In this document: in pieces, positions 20,168 through 28,636 of the stretch
Layout of the letters: each line of letters begins with the position of its first letter
How positions within the stretch are numbered: position 1 is the stretch's first letter
NCBI RefSeq assembly: GCF_014648875.1
Contig: NZ_BMRY01000012.1
Span: forward strand, 1-64,000
Source: Streptomyces parvus
GTDB taxonomy: Bacteria > Actinomycetota > Actinomycetes > Streptomycetales > Streptomycetaceae
DNA length: 64,000 bases
Direction of reading: 5' to 3'
Position numbers and translations under genes: made by a program
Notes under the pieces: model-generated
Told to the model about the DNA's origin: nothing
Seen by the model: only the letters and a program-made list of their open reading frames with translations
Database searches by the model: none

Positions 20168-20989
20168 TCAGAAGGTGGTGAGCAGTTCGCCGTCGATCAC
20201 CGTGACCGCGGCACCGGTCAGCAGGGTGCGCTCACCGCGCAGCGCGGTGCGGACCAGCCCCGAGCGGGCGGACGCCTGGAGCCCGGTGAGGTCGTCGCGG
20301 CCGAGGCGGGCCGACCAGAAGGGGGCCAGCGCGGTGTGGGCGCTGCCGGTGACCGGGTCCTCGTCGATGCCGACGCCGGGGAAGAAGCCGCGCGAGACGT
20401 AGTCGTAGCCCCCGGTGGGGGCCTCGGCAGCGGCGGTGGCGATCACGCCGCGCCGGGAGTGGGCCGCCAGGGCGGCGAAGTCCGGGGCGAGCGCTCGTAC
20501 GGTCGCCTCGTCGCGGAGCTCGACGAGCAGGTCGCCGATGTGCTCGCCGGTGTCGTGCACCGAGACGGGGTCGGCCCCGAGGGCATCGGCGAGTCCGTAC
20601 GGCACCGGCTCCTCGGACAGCGGGGAGGTCGGGAAGTCCAGGGTGAGGGAGCCGTCCGGGTGGGCGGTCGCGCTGAGGATCCCGCAGCGCGCGGTGAAGC
20701 GCACCGGGCCCGTGGCCAGGCCCGCGGTGTGCAGGACGTGGGCGGTGGCGAGCGTCGCGTGCCCGCACATGTCGACCTCGGTGACCGGGGTGAACCAGCG
20801 CAGCGCCCAGTCGGCCGTGCCGCCCGGCGGCAGCGGGTGGGCGAAGGCCGTCTCGGAGAGGTTGACCTCTGCGGCGATCTCCTGAAGGCGTTCGGCGGCC
20901 GGGAACGCGCCGCCCTCCAGCAGGAGCACGCCGGCGGGGTTGCCGGAGAAGGGGCGGTCGGTGAACGCGTCGACGATGCGAATCCTCAT
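20168..20989 (-). CDS. PhzF family isomerase
   Basis: A protein of 273 aa beginning MRIRIVDAFTDRPFSGNPAG, the usual PhzF start. LSETAF (about 47) carries the conserved catalytic-type Glu, MCGHAT (about 77) and SGSAHTALAP (about 226) complete the two-fold symmetric epimerase-like barrel. PhzF isomerises trans-2,3-dihydro-3-hydroxyanthranilate in phenazine synthesis, but no phenazine genes are nearby and most stand-alone members have unknown substrates. The start at 20989 is set by conservation; the upstream open frame looks non-coding. Confidence 0.86.
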   Translation of the reverse strand: MRIRIVDAFTDRPFSGNPAGVLLLEGGAFPAAERLQEIAAEVNLSETAFAHPLPPGGTADWALRWFTPVTEVDMCGHATLATAHVLHTAGLATGPVRFTARCGILSATAHPDGSLTLDFPTSPLSEEPVPYGLADALGADPVSVHDTGEHIGDLLVELRDEATVRALAPDFAALAAHSRRGVIATAAAEAPTGGYDYVSRGFFPGVGIDEDPVTGSAHTALAPFWSARLGRDDLTGLQASARSGLVRTALRGERTLLTGAAVTVIDGELLTTF

Positions 20990-21176
20990 GTGCCGACCGT
21001 AGGGCGGCGGCGCGGGGAGCGGCCAAGGCCAATTCGCGGTGTCTGGCTCCTGCGCCGTCGAACGGACCGGTTCAGACGGGCCGGGGGGTGTCCGTACGGA
21101 GGCGCCGACGGCGGTCCGGGCCGCGCGTGGCCTTGTGGCACACGTCAAAGCGGGAGCCCTTCGGTGGGCTGGTCCC

Positions 21177-21226
21177 AGGAGTCGCAGGAGTCGCAGGAGT
21201 CGAGGGAGTCGCGGGAGTCGCAGGGA
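21177..21226. repeat. 9-bp tandem repeat
   Basis: About five imperfect copies of aggagtcgc run through this stretch of the 300-base interval 20990-21290, which otherwise holds only the promoter side of the PhzF-like gene. No gene is seen there. Confidence 0.7.
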
Positions 21227-21290
21227 ACGAGCGAAGGCGTCGCGTCCGCCGGTCCGGCCCTGTTCGTGCCGGACCGGCGGCGAGGCCGCG

Positions 21291-21692
21291 TCAGGCGACG
21301 GCGGTGCCCTCCAGCTCGACCATCAGCCCGGGGAGCGCGAGCCGGGTCACCCCGAGCATCGTGCTGGCCGGGGCCACCCCGGCCGCGCCCAGCCGTCCCG
21401 CCAGCGTGCCGTAGTGCTGGAAGAGCAGATCGACGTCGGTCGTGTAGACGTTGAGCCGGACGAGGTTCGCGAGAGACATGCCGGCCTCGCCCAGGACGGC
21501 CTCCAGATTGTCGACGCTCAGCGCCAACTGGGCCGCCAGGTCGCCGTCGTGCCGGGGCTTGCCGTCTTCGCCGGTCGCGGTCTGCCCGGCGATGTACAGG
21601 GTCCGGGACTGTCCGGAGACGAGCTCGCCCTGGTTGAAGCCCAGGTCGACTGACCAGGTCACCGGGTTGACGGCTGTTCGTTCCACTGCCAC
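21291..21692 (-). CDS. RidA family protein
   Basis: A protein of 133 aa of the RidA/YjgF/YER057c family, which hydrolyses reactive enamines and imines formed by PLP enzymes or binds small ligands. Visible signatures are YIAGQTA (about 35), VRLNVYTTD (about 80) and LALPGLMVELEGTAV at the end, which lacks the usual conserved Arg of the IEIEAIA motif, so this belongs to a divergent subgroup. The GTG at 21692 has GGAG 5 bases upstream. It is divergent from a WYL regulator that may control it. Confidence 0.84.
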   Translation of the reverse strand: MAVERTAVNPVTWSVDLGFNQGELVSGQSRTLYIAGQTATGEDGKPRHDGDLAAQLALSVDNLEAVLGEAGMSLANLVRLNVYTTDVDLLFQHYGTLAGRLGAAGVAPASTMLGVTRLALPGLMVELEGTAVA

Positions 21693-21803
21693 TTCAGCTC
21701 CGTTCGATCGAGGGGGTGCGCACATGTCCGCGTGCGTACGTCGCGAGGGGAGCCTCCCAAGCAATGACGACACCCTCGGTCAGGTATTCGCTAGGGTTCC
21801 CGC

Positions 21804-22775
21804 ATGCGTGCCGACCGACTGGTCTCGCTGGTCCTGCTGTTGCGTCAGCGCGGCCGGCTGACCGCCGACACCCTGGCCCGCGAGCTGGAGGTGTCCACCC
21901 GCACGGTGCTGCGCGACATCGAGGCGCTGTCCTCGGCCGGCGTCCCGGTCTACGCCGAACGCGGCCGGCACGGGGGGTTCGCGCTGCTGCCCGGGTTCCG
22001 GACCGAGCTCACCGGGCTGAACCACGACGAGGCCCTCGCCCTGCTGGCCGCCGGATCGGGGCGCGGGGAGCAGGTGTTCGGGCTCGGGGCGGCGCTCGCC
22101 TCGGCCATGCGGAAGGTGGTCGACGCGCTGCCCGAGAGCCATCAGGCCGCCGCGGGCGACGCGGCCCAGCGGTTCCTCGTCGATCCGGAGACCGATCTGC
22201 TCTCCCGCCGCACGGTCACCGACGAGGTGCCCGACGCCACCATGATGGCGGTCCGCCGCGCCGTGCTCGCCGGGCGCAAGCTGCGTATCCACTACGCGGC
22301 CACGGGCCGGGCACCGCAGTGGCGCACGGTGGACCCGATCGGCCTGGTGACCGTACGGGACCGGGGATATCTGCTGGCCACGCGATCCGGCGAGGACCGC
22401 ACCTACCGCCTGTCGCGCGTGCTGGCGGCGGAGGAACTGCCCGAGGCGGCGGAGCGGCCGGACCGCGTCGACCTGGACCGGATCTGGCGGGAACGTTCCG
22501 CGCGGTTCCTCTCCGACGACCACATCACCGCGCTGGTACGGGTGAGCCCGCTGCGACGGGAAGAACTGCTGCGTACCGTGCGGGCCGTCCGCGCGGAGGG
22601 CCCCGAAGCGGACGGCTGGTCGCGGCTGGAGGTGACTTTCCAGGACGCCCGGCACGCCGAATGGGCGTTGTGGCAGCTCGGTACGGACGCGGAAGCCCTG
22701 GCTCCGCAGTCCTTGCGCAGCGCCTTGCGCGACCGGGCGGCCACGATCGTGGACCGCTACGGGGACGCGCCCTGA
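21804..22775 (+). CDS. YafY-type HTH / WYL domain regulator
   Basis: A regulator of 323 aa. An N-terminal DeoR-like winged helix (LTADTLARELEVSTRTVLRDIEAL, about 15-45) is followed by a WYL domain (about 145-235, with LRIHYAATGRAPQWRTVDPIGLV) and a WCX tail. WYL domains sense nucleotides or nucleic acid in several systems. The divergent RidA gene 111 bases away is the likely target, by position only. Confidence 0.86.
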   Translation: MRADRLVSLVLLLRQRGRLTADTLARELEVSTRTVLRDIEALSSAGVPVYAERGRHGGFALLPGFRTELTGLNHDEALALLAAGSGRGEQVFGLGAALASAMRKVVDALPESHQAAAGDAAQRFLVDPETDLLSRRTVTDEVPDATMMAVRRAVLAGRKLRIHYAATGRAPQWRTVDPIGLVTVRDRGYLLATRSGEDRTYRLSRVLAAEELPEAAERPDRVDLDRIWRERSARFLSDDHITALVRVSPLRREELLRTVRAVRAEGPEADGWSRLEVTFQDARHAEWALWQLGTDAEALAPQSLRSALRDRAATIVDRYGDAP

Positions 22776-22810
22776 GGGAAGGGGCGTGCACGGGGCCGTC
22801 TCATGAAGGC

Positions 22811-22870
22811 CCGGTCTGCCCGGTCTGCCGGTCCCGCCTGTCTTCCCCGGTCTGCCCGGTCTGGCCGGTC
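22811..22870. repeat. short repeats of ccggtctgc
   Basis: Five to six imperfect copies of the 9-10-bp unit ccggtctgcc lie between convergent genes. Confidence 0.6.
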
Positions 22871-23987
22871 ACAGTCCGGGGATTCCGTTTCGCCGCAGGT
22901 GCAGTTCGGATCGGACGAGTTCGAGGAGACGGCCGGCCCAGTTGCGGCCGCGGCCGCCGTTGTCGCCCCAGAAGGCCGACTCCATGTCGTCGTAGATCAG
23001 GGTGGCGTCGTCCGTCGCCAACAGGATCTCGGCCAGCTCGAAATGCTGGTCGTACTTGGCGCGGAGCAGGCCGGTCATGACGGCGGCCCGGCGGTGCTCC
23101 CAGCCCTCACGGCGGGGTGCCGCGGCCGCGAGCCGGCGTGCCGCGGCAGCGGTGTCCGCCGCGGTGATCGCGCTGCTGACCTCCGGCTGCGCGACCGACA
23201 GGGCCCAGTAGGCGTGGGCGACAGAGGGGTGGAGGACTTCCCCGACGGTGATGGGGGCGGGGTAGTCGTTACGCAGTCCGCGGTGGCCGGGGTCGGCCAC
23301 CGGCTTGTTCGGATACGACTGGTAGAGGTGGATCGGGGGTGCGTGCGGGGTCGCCGGTCCGTCCGCCGGGACGCGCTTGTCGTGTTCCCGCCTCCAGTGG
23401 GCGCGCTCCTCGAAGTACGCGAGGGCCCTGTCGTAACTCTCCTGCGAGACCGGAGGGTCGCCCGGCAGGTAGGTCCGGCCCCCGAGCCCGGCCACCAGAA
23501 CCCGCAGCGGCCAGTCCTTGCTGTCCATGTCGCCCAGCGCCGAGCGGCGCCGGGAAGCCGGGACGGCGAGGAACGCGGCCTCCGCCGCGGCTCGGTTCTC
23601 CTCGGTCCGGTCTGCGAGGAAGACGTCGACGGCTGCCAGGCAGCGGCCGGTCGAGTCGGGCCGTTCGTTCAACTGGTCGATGGTGTCGCGGACTTCGGCG
23701 ATGACCAGTTCCGGGGTGAGCCGGCTCCGCGGCTCGCCGAACTTCCAGCTCGCCAGATGGTGCGCGGATGCCTCCGCACCGTCCGGGAGGGTGGTGGCCA
23801 CCCAGCCGGTCCGCAGCTTCTCCTCGAACTCCTCGATCGTGACCAGGCCCCAGCAGTCGATGAGTCCGTCGGCGTAGATGAAGAGGTCGGTGAGGAAGTA
23901 CCTGCCGTTGCGGATGAAGGCGTGCCGCCAGGTTCCGGGTATGCGGACGCCGTCCGCGACGCGATAGGTGATCCGTCTGCCGATCAT
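22869..23987 (-). CDS. two-domain protein: DUF7638-like N-terminus and NADAR C-terminus
   Basis: A protein of 372 aa. The N-terminal 110 residues (IPGTWRHAFIRNGRYFLTDLFIYADGLIDCWG) resemble a DUF7638-type domain. The C-terminal 145 residues match the NADAR (YbiA-like, DUF1768) pattern: LRNDYPAPITVG (about 240), HPSVAHAYWAL, ELAEILLATDDATLIYDD and FWGDNGGRGRNWAGRLLELVR near the end. NADAR proteins act on ADP-ribose derivatives; some hydrolyse ADP-ribosyl groups from guanine in DNA as DarG-type antitoxins, others act in riboflavin-linked metabolism. No toxin partner is seen beside this gene. Confidence 0.75.
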   Translation of the reverse strand: MIGRRITYRVADGVRIPGTWRHAFIRNGRYFLTDLFIYADGLIDCWGLVTIEEFEEKLRTGWVATTLPDGAEASAHHLASWKFGEPRSRLTPELVIAEVRDTIDQLNERPDSTGRCLAAVDVFLADRTEENRAAAEAAFLAVPASRRRSALGDMDSKDWPLRVLVAGLGGRTYLPGDPPVSQESYDRALAYFEERAHWRREHDKRVPADGPATPHAPPIHLYQSYPNKPVADPGHRGLRNDYPAPITVGEVLHPSVAHAYWALSVAQPEVSSAITAADTAAAARRLAAAAPRREGWEHRRAAVMTGLLRAKYDQHFELAEILLATDDATLIYDDMESAFWGDNGGRGRNWAGRLLELVRSELHLRRNGIPGL

Positions 23988-24063
23988 CCCGCGATTGTGC
24001 CGCAGGGGTCGTCGGGCGGACCTTGATTTCCGGCGCCGAAGCTCGATCGCCCGTTGCCGGACG

Positions 24064-24633
24064 TCATGTGCGGCGGGGCATGGCTCCGTCCCGCCGGAGG
24101 TAGAGGTCGCGCAGCAGGGAGATCTCGGCGCCGTGGTGGATCAGCTCCCTGTTGACGTGCAGGACCCTGTTCTCCATGGGAAACCGCTCGGGACCCACCG
24201 CGGGCGGGTCGTCCAGGTCGGCGTCCGAGAGCTTGCGGACCCCCGTGTTCCATCTCCCGTACATCTCATCGAACTGTTCCAGGGCCTCGTCGGCGGTCCC
24301 CGCGTAGGCGAATGTCCGGGAGTCGACGTCCTGGCCGCCGAAATACCATCCGACCCGATAGCCCAGGCACGAGACGATGATGTGCGCCAGCCGCCAGGCG
24401 ATCGTGGTCACCGGCGCGGGCGTCGGCACCAGGTCGGGGGGCGCGGAGTCCATCGTCCATTCCCCCGAGCCTGCCGGCATCGGTGCGGCCGACGTACCAC
24501 GTGGCCGGATGCTCCAGCAGTCACGCACCGGCTCCCAGAAGTACTCCTCGTCGGTGAGGCCGTCCAGCCGTGGCCGCAGGTTCTTGTGCCAGTACCAGTC
24601 CAACTGGTCCGCGAGCTGCTCGCTTCGTGTCAT
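24064..24633 (-). CDS. DinB-like four-helix protein
   Basis: A protein of 189 aa of the DinB/YfiT (mycothiol-dependent) superfamily: LADQLDWYWHKNLRPRLDGL at the N-terminus, TIAWRLAHIIVSCLGYRV (about 77) with the first metal His, and NRELIHHGAEISLLRDLYL (about 160) with the second His pair. Members bind a metal and often use thiols such as mycothiol; the substrate is unknown. The ATG at 24633 follows a weak ribosome site. Confidence 0.83.
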   Translation of the reverse strand: MTRSEQLADQLDWYWHKNLRPRLDGLTDEEYFWEPVRDCWSIRPRGTSAAPMPAGSGEWTMDSAPPDLVPTPAPVTTIAWRLAHIIVSCLGYRVGWYFGGQDVDSRTFAYAGTADEALEQFDEMYGRWNTGVRKLSDADLDDPPAVGPERFPMENRVLHVNRELIHHGAEISLLRDLYLRRDGAMPRRT

Positions 24634-24663
24634 CGCCGCACACTACAGACCCGCCGAGCGGAG

Positions 24664-24766
24664 TGATCGTCGCCGTCCGCGGCGTGGTGACGTGCGGGCG
24701 TCGATGCCGGCTCTGCTGAAGGACCGCCCGATGCACGGTTACGAGATGATCCAGGAGATCGGTGCG
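24664..24766 (+). pseudogene. PadR family regulator, N-terminal remnant
   Basis: About 32 codons read RRPRRGDVRASM then PALLKDRPMHGYEMIQEIG, the hallmark start of a PadR winged-helix domain. After this the sequence runs straight into the 3' end of the leftward SRPBCC gene, so the rest of the domain is gone. It is a gene fragment, not a functional regulator. In intact loci PadR genes often stand next to the gene they control; here the SRPBCC gene may be what replaced the deleted part. Confidence 0.75.
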
Positions 24767-24774
24767 GGAGTGGG

Positions 24775-25206
24775 TCAGGGAGTGACGAGCCCGCCGAGCT
24801 TTCGCAGCGACTCCTGGAGCGCCGCCGTCGCGGAGTCCGTGAGCTTGCCGCCCATCAGTGAGACCGCCGCGCCGGTGAACTCCCCGTCGATGCGCACCGT
24901 TGTGGCGTCGCCCTCCGGAGTCAGGGCGTACCGCATGGCCAGGCTGACCCCCATCGGGCCCTTGCCGCGGGTCGCCAGCAGGCGGCCCTGCTCCAGGGCG
25001 TCGACCGTCCAGGTCACCTCGGCCGGGAAGCCCATGAGCTTCATGTTCTCCTCGTAGGTGGCCCCGGCCTTCAGCTCGGCCGGGCCGCCCCCGGGGAAGC
25101 CGGTGTGGGTGGCGTTCCACTCCCCGTACGACGAGAAGTCCGTCAGGCGGTCCCAGACCTTCTCGGCGGGTGCCTCGATGCGTGCCTCGGCGCTGACTTC
25201 GGCCAT
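24775..25206 (-). CDS. SRPBCC family protein
   Basis: A protein of 143 aa with the START/polyketide-cyclase-like fold: VSAEARIEAPAEKVWDRLTDF at the start, EWNATHTGFPGG, and a C-terminal helix LTDSATAALQESLRKLGGLV. Such proteins form a hydrophobic cavity that binds lipids or polyketides. No function can be assigned. AGGGG lies upstream of the ATG at 25206. Its 3' end abuts the PadR remnant. Confidence 0.83.
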   Translation of the reverse strand: MAEVSAEARIEAPAEKVWDRLTDFSSYGEWNATHTGFPGGGPAELKAGATYEENMKLMGFPAEVTWTVDALEQGRLLATRGKGPMGVSLAMRYALTPEGDATTVRIDGEFTGAAVSLMGGKLTDSATAALQESLRKLGGLVTP

Positions 25207-25285
25207 GCGACCACCCCTGGTTCGTCCGGTATCGGTGTCGCGGAACGTAGCGGGGGGTGCGCCAACATTCAATACTGATGAATCA

Positions 25286-25480
25286 TCAGATCTGCTGGGG
25301 TTGCCGGTGCCGCCAGATCACCGCGGCGTCGAAGCGGTCCGACGCGCGGGGGTGGGGTCCGTCGTCGTGGCAGTGGAACGCCGTCCAGAAGAGATCGGCG
25401 GGCAGGGCGTCGCCGGGTGCGTACACGCGGTAGACGTACTGCAGCCCGTCCTGGGCGAGCAGGGCGACCATCCAGAACAC
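25286..25480 (-). CDS. small hypothetical protein
   Basis: A 64-aa reading frame starting with GTG at 25480 behind GGGAGGGGAGG (about 5 bases). It contains LQYVYRVYAPGDALPADLFWTAF and ends VIWRHRQPQQI. Codon use is high-GC at the third position. I do not recognise the family. The larger open frame upstream lacks a start with a ribosome site. Confidence 0.5.
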   Translation of the reverse strand: MFWMVALLAQDGLQYVYRVYAPGDALPADLFWTAFHCHDDGPHPRASDRFDAAVIWRHRQPQQI

Positions 25481-25726
25481 CCGTTCCTCCCCTCCCGTCC
25501 CTGCTGTGTGCGTTGTGGCGTGAGGGACGTGCGCGCGGGGGGCCGCGGTTGCCGCGGGGGCGTGCGATGCAAGGCGGCGCGCGCCCCGGGAGCCCGATGG
25601 TTGCCTCCCCCGGCACGATCTCATCCGCAAGGATGACGGACCGTGCCACTGTCCCCAACTTCGGTGGGATGCCCAATGGGTCGTCCCGGCGATGCCTTCC
25701 GGCTTCGGGACTGATGGGGTAGAGGT

Positions 25727-26269
25727 GTGCAAAACCGGACGCCGCGGATACCTGAGCAGCCCGCACCGAACCACCCCGGACCCGATGCCCGCTTCACCGA
25801 CGAACAGGCGGCGGTGCTGACCGGTGCGCGCAGGCGTGCGCTGCGGGACGGGGACCGCCAGATCGACACCGCCCATCTTCTTCACTCGCTGATCGAGACG
25901 GACCCCGATGTCCGTGAGGCCTTCGACGGCGGACCGCAGCTCGCCAGGGTGCTCGGCTATCTCGTTCAGCGCAGCATCGGTTACGGGCTCCGATGGCAGG
26001 GCTCCGTCGAGGACTCCGGGGCCGTTCCCGTGGTGCGCGACCCGGCCGCCGACGGCTGGTCGCCCTCGGCGCTGGCCGCGATGGACGACGCGCTGTACCG
26101 CGCGGCGTCGCGTGGCGAGGACCGGGCCCGCGGTCTCGACCTGCTCGCCGCGCTGGCCGCCGACGCCGAGTCGCGCGCGGTGGAGGTGCTCACCCGCGGG
26201 GGCGTGGACGCGCGGTGGCTGGCCGACCGCGCGACGGTGCTCGCGGCCGAGGGGGCGCGGCGCGGCTGA
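25727..26269 (+). CDS. Clp N-terminal domain protein
   Basis: A protein of 180 aa with the ClpA/ClpC N-domain double repeat: ARFTDEQAAVLTGARRRALRDG ... IDTAHLLHSLIETDP (about 25-70) and ALAAMDDALYRAAS ... RGLDLLAALAAD (about 115-150). It has no ATPase module. Such stand-alone N-domains may act as Clp adaptors or bind regulators; this is inference from the family. The GTG start has no strong ribosome site. Confidence 0.78.
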   Translation: MQNRTPRIPEQPAPNHPGPDARFTDEQAAVLTGARRRALRDGDRQIDTAHLLHSLIETDPDVREAFDGGPQLARVLGYLVQRSIGYGLRWQGSVEDSGAVPVVRDPAADGWSPSALAAMDDALYRAASRGEDRARGLDLLAALAADAESRAVEVLTRGGVDARWLADRATVLAAEGARRG

Positions 26270-26414
26270 GGCGCCGTGGCTCGCCCGCGAAGGTGTCCTC
26301 GGGCGAGGTGGGACAACGGGTCGGCCGTCATCCCGTGGCGCTCGCCCGCAGGGGCGTCGTCTCGACAGGTGTCACGAGGGTGACGGTGCTGTCGACTGCT
26401 GCCATGATGTGCCG

Positions 26415-27440
26415 ATGCACGCGTCTTCGAGGTTTCAGGGCAGAAGCGCCGGGCTGGGGCTCGCCCTGCTCTCGGCCTTTGCGTTCGGCGGTTCCGGGGT
26501 GGCGGCCAAGCCGCTGATCGAGGCGGGGCTCGACCCGCTGCACGTGGTCTGGCTGCGTGTCGCGGGCGCCGCCGTCATCATGCTGCCGGTCGCCTGGCGC
26601 CACCGGAACCTCGTACGCGAACGTCCCGCCCTGCTCGCCGGGTTCGGCCTCTTCGCGGTCGCCGGGGTCCAGGCGTTCTACTTCGCCTCGATCTCCCGCA
26701 TCCCGGTCGGAGTGGCGCTCCTGGTCGAATATCTCGCACCCGCGCTCGTCCTCGGCTGGGTCCGCTTCGTGCAGCGCAGGCCCGTCACCCGGGCCGCCGC
26801 TGTCGGGGTGGTGCTGGCCGTCGGCGGACTCGCGTGTGTCGTCGAGGTCTGGGCCGGGCTCGGCTTCGATCTCCTCGGACTGCTGCTCGCCCTCGGTGCC
26901 GCCTGCTGCCAGGTGGGGTACTTCGTCCTGTCCGACCACGGCGGGCAGGACGGCGGTTCCGGGGACGGCACCGAACCGCCGAACCCCGTCGGTGTCATCG
27001 CGTACGGACTGATCGTCGGCGCGGCCGTCCTCACGGTCGTCTCCCGTCCCTGGGGCATGGACTGGGCGCTGCTCGGCGGCAGTGCGGGCATGAACGGCAA
27101 CGAGGTCCCCGCCTGGCTGCTGCTCGGCTGGATCGTGCTGCTCGCCACCGTGCTCGCGTACGTCACCGGGGTCGTCTCGGTCCGGATGCTCTCGCCGCAG
27201 GTGGCCGGGGTCGTCGCCTGCCTCGAAGCGGTCATCGCGACCGGGCTGGCCTGGGTGCTCCTCGGCGAGCATCTCTCAGCGCCGCAGCTCATTGGCGGAT
27301 TCGTTGTGCTGACCGGTGCGTTCATCGCCCAGTCCGCCGCCCCGAAGCCTCCCTCGGGTCCGGTGGCCGCCGGGGCCGGCACCGGGGCGGTGGCCGGGCC
27401 GGTCGAGGGCGAGTTGTCCCACGGCCGGGCCCCGCACTAG
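26415..27440 (+). CDS. EamA family (DMT) transporter
   Basis: A membrane protein of 341 aa with ten predicted spans arranged as two EamA repeats (about 12-150 and 165-305). Signatures include FAFGGSGVAAKPLIEAGLDP and a second-repeat LLGEHLSAPQLIGGFVVLTGAF. The superfamily exports or imports small metabolites, amino acids and drugs; the substrate is unknown. No ribosome site precedes the ATG, so translation may be leaderless. A second EamA gene follows in the same direction but with its own promoter. Confidence 0.87.
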   Translation: MHASSRFQGRSAGLGLALLSAFAFGGSGVAAKPLIEAGLDPLHVVWLRVAGAAVIMLPVAWRHRNLVRERPALLAGFGLFAVAGVQAFYFASISRIPVGVALLVEYLAPALVLGWVRFVQRRPVTRAAAVGVVLAVGGLACVVEVWAGLGFDLLGLLLALGAACCQVGYFVLSDHGGQDGGSGDGTEPPNPVGVIAYGLIVGAAVLTVVSRPWGMDWALLGGSAGMNGNEVPAWLLLGWIVLLATVLAYVTGVVSVRMLSPQVAGVVACLEAVIATGLAWVLLGEHLSAPQLIGGFVVLTGAFIAQSAAPKPPSGPVAAGAGTGAVAGPVEGELSHGRAPH

Positions 27441-27443
27441 TGT
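27414..27443 (+). promoter_or_regulatory. probable promoter of the leader peptide / EamA unit
   Basis: TTGTCC (27414-27419) and TAGTGT (27438-27443) are spaced by 18 bases. A start 7 bases after the -10 element falls at about 27450-27451, on the ATG of the short reading frame. Confidence 0.5.
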
Positions 27444-27450
27444 GCCCACC

Positions 27451-27486
27451 ATGCATCTGACTGTGCTGCCGCCGCCTGCCGCCTAG
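27451..27486 (+). CDS. putative leader peptide MHLTVLPPPAA
   Basis: An 11-codon reading frame (MHLTVLPPPAA, then TAG) begins at the predicted transcription start and has no ribosome site, as in leaderless actinomycete mRNAs. It contains a run of three prolines, a known slow-translating motif that needs EF-P. It precedes by 120 bases an EamA transporter gene and is followed by a hairpin with an alternative partner. Role as an attenuator peptide is inferred. Confidence 0.4.
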   Translation: MHLTVLPPPAA

Positions 27487-27503
27487 CGCGCGCGGCCACT
27501 CCT

Positions 27504-27565
27504 GACGAAGACCGGGCTCGGGCAGTCCCCGAGCGGTTCGTCGCTGCCCGCGTGCGGAGCCGAGC
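27504..27565 (+). promoter_or_regulatory. leader RNA with two mutually exclusive foldings
   Basis: GACGAA (27504-27509) and GCTCGGG (27516-27522) pair with CCCGAGC (27528-27534) and TTCGTC (27537-27542) to give a long hairpin. The same GCTCGG can instead pair with CCGAGC at 27560-27565, and gggcag (27520-27525) with ctgccc (27544-27549). This is the layout of an attenuator, though no T-run is seen. Confidence 0.4.
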
Positions 27566-27605
27566 GACCCGTCACCCCGCCTTCGTCTTCCGCTGGAGAA
27601 GTCAT

Positions 27606-28565
27606 ATGTCCTTGCCTGCCGCATCCGCCCTGCCCGTCGGGCGGAGCCTGCTGTATCTCGTCGTCGCCGGAGTCGCCTGGGGCACCGCCGGCGCGGCCGC
27701 GTCGCTGATCTTCCGGGTCAGCGACCTCGGCCCCCTCGCCCTGTCCTTCTGGCGCTGCGCGGGCGGTCTCGTCCTGCTCGCCGGGGCGCTCGCGCTGCGC
27801 CCCCGCCGTGCGCCCCGGGAGCCCGAACCCCGGCGTCGCCGGCTGCTGCGCATCCTCGGCACCGGCGTCGGGCTCACCGTGTTCCAGAGCGCGTACTTCG
27901 CCGCGGTCGAGGTCACCGGCCTCGCCGTCGGCACCGTCGTGACGCTCGGCGCCGGGCCCGTCCTGATCGCCGTCGGGGCGCGCCTGCTGCTGGGCGAGCG
28001 CCTCGGCCGGGGCGGTCTGGCCGCCGTGACCGGGGCGCTGACCGGGCTCGCCGTGCTGGTCCTGGGCGGCGAGGGCGGCGACGTCGTACCGGCCGGGGTG
28101 CTCCTCGCGCTGCTGTCCGCCTCCGGGTACGCCGCGATCACCCTGCTCACCCGGTGGCTCGGGCGGGACGGTGGCGGCGGTGACGCGCTGACCACCAGCG
28201 CCTGGGCGTTCGGCATCGGAGCGGTCGGCCTGCTGCCCATGGCCCTGACCGAGGGGCTGGTGCCGCACACCGCCGAGACCGGGCAGGTGCTGTGGCTGAT
28301 CGTCTATGTGGCGGCGGTCCCCACCGCCCTCGCCTACGCGCTGTACTTCGCCGGGGCCGCCGCCGTCCGGGCGGCCATCGTCTCCGTGATCATGCTTCTG
28401 GAACCGGTGAGCGCGGCCGTCATCGCGGTGACCGTCCTCCGGGAGCGGCTGACGGCGGCCACGGTCCTCGGCACGCTGCTCCTCCTGGCCGCCGTGGCCG
28501 GACTGGCCCTCGCGGAGGCGCGCGGCGCGACGGCCGCCCGGCGGAAGGAGCCCGTGGCGGTGTGA
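27606..28565 (+). CDS. EamA family (DMT) transporter
   Basis: A ten-span membrane protein of 319 aa with two EamA repeats. The N-terminal repeat begins LLYLVVAGVAWGTAGAAASL and the second carries LEPVSAAVIAVTVLRERL, typical of the amino-acid/metabolite exporter branch (RhtA-like). GGAG lies 9 bases before the ATG. It is transcribed with a 120-base leader holding a short peptide frame and hairpins, so expression is probably regulated after initiation. Substrate unknown. Confidence 0.87.
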   Translation: MSLPAASALPVGRSLLYLVVAGVAWGTAGAAASLIFRVSDLGPLALSFWRCAGGLVLLAGALALRPRRAPREPEPRRRRLLRILGTGVGLTVFQSAYFAAVEVTGLAVGTVVTLGAGPVLIAVGARLLLGERLGRGGLAAVTGALTGLAVLVLGGEGGDVVPAGVLLALLSASGYAAITLLTRWLGRDGGGGDALTTSAWAFGIGAVGLLPMALTEGLVPHTAETGQVLWLIVYVAAVPTALAYALYFAGAAAVRAAIVSVIMLLEPVSAAVIAVTVLRERLTAATVLGTLLLLAAVAGLALAEARGATAARRKEPVAV

Positions 28566-28596
28566 CGGGGGCTGCCGGACCCTGATGGACATCGGT

Positions 28597-28629
28597 GGAG
28601 GCCGCGCGCCCTTGTGGTGGCCGGCCTCC
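28597..28629. terminator. bidirectional stem-loop terminator
   Basis: ggaggccg (28597-28604) pairs with cggcctcc (28622-28629) between two convergent genes. Confidence 0.6.
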
Positions 28630-28636
28630 GCCTCCG

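Noticed and set aside
20168..20989. PhzF-like gene as evidence of phenazine synthesis
   Set aside because: No other phenazine genes are nearby; stand-alone PhzF-family proteins are common and of unknown function.
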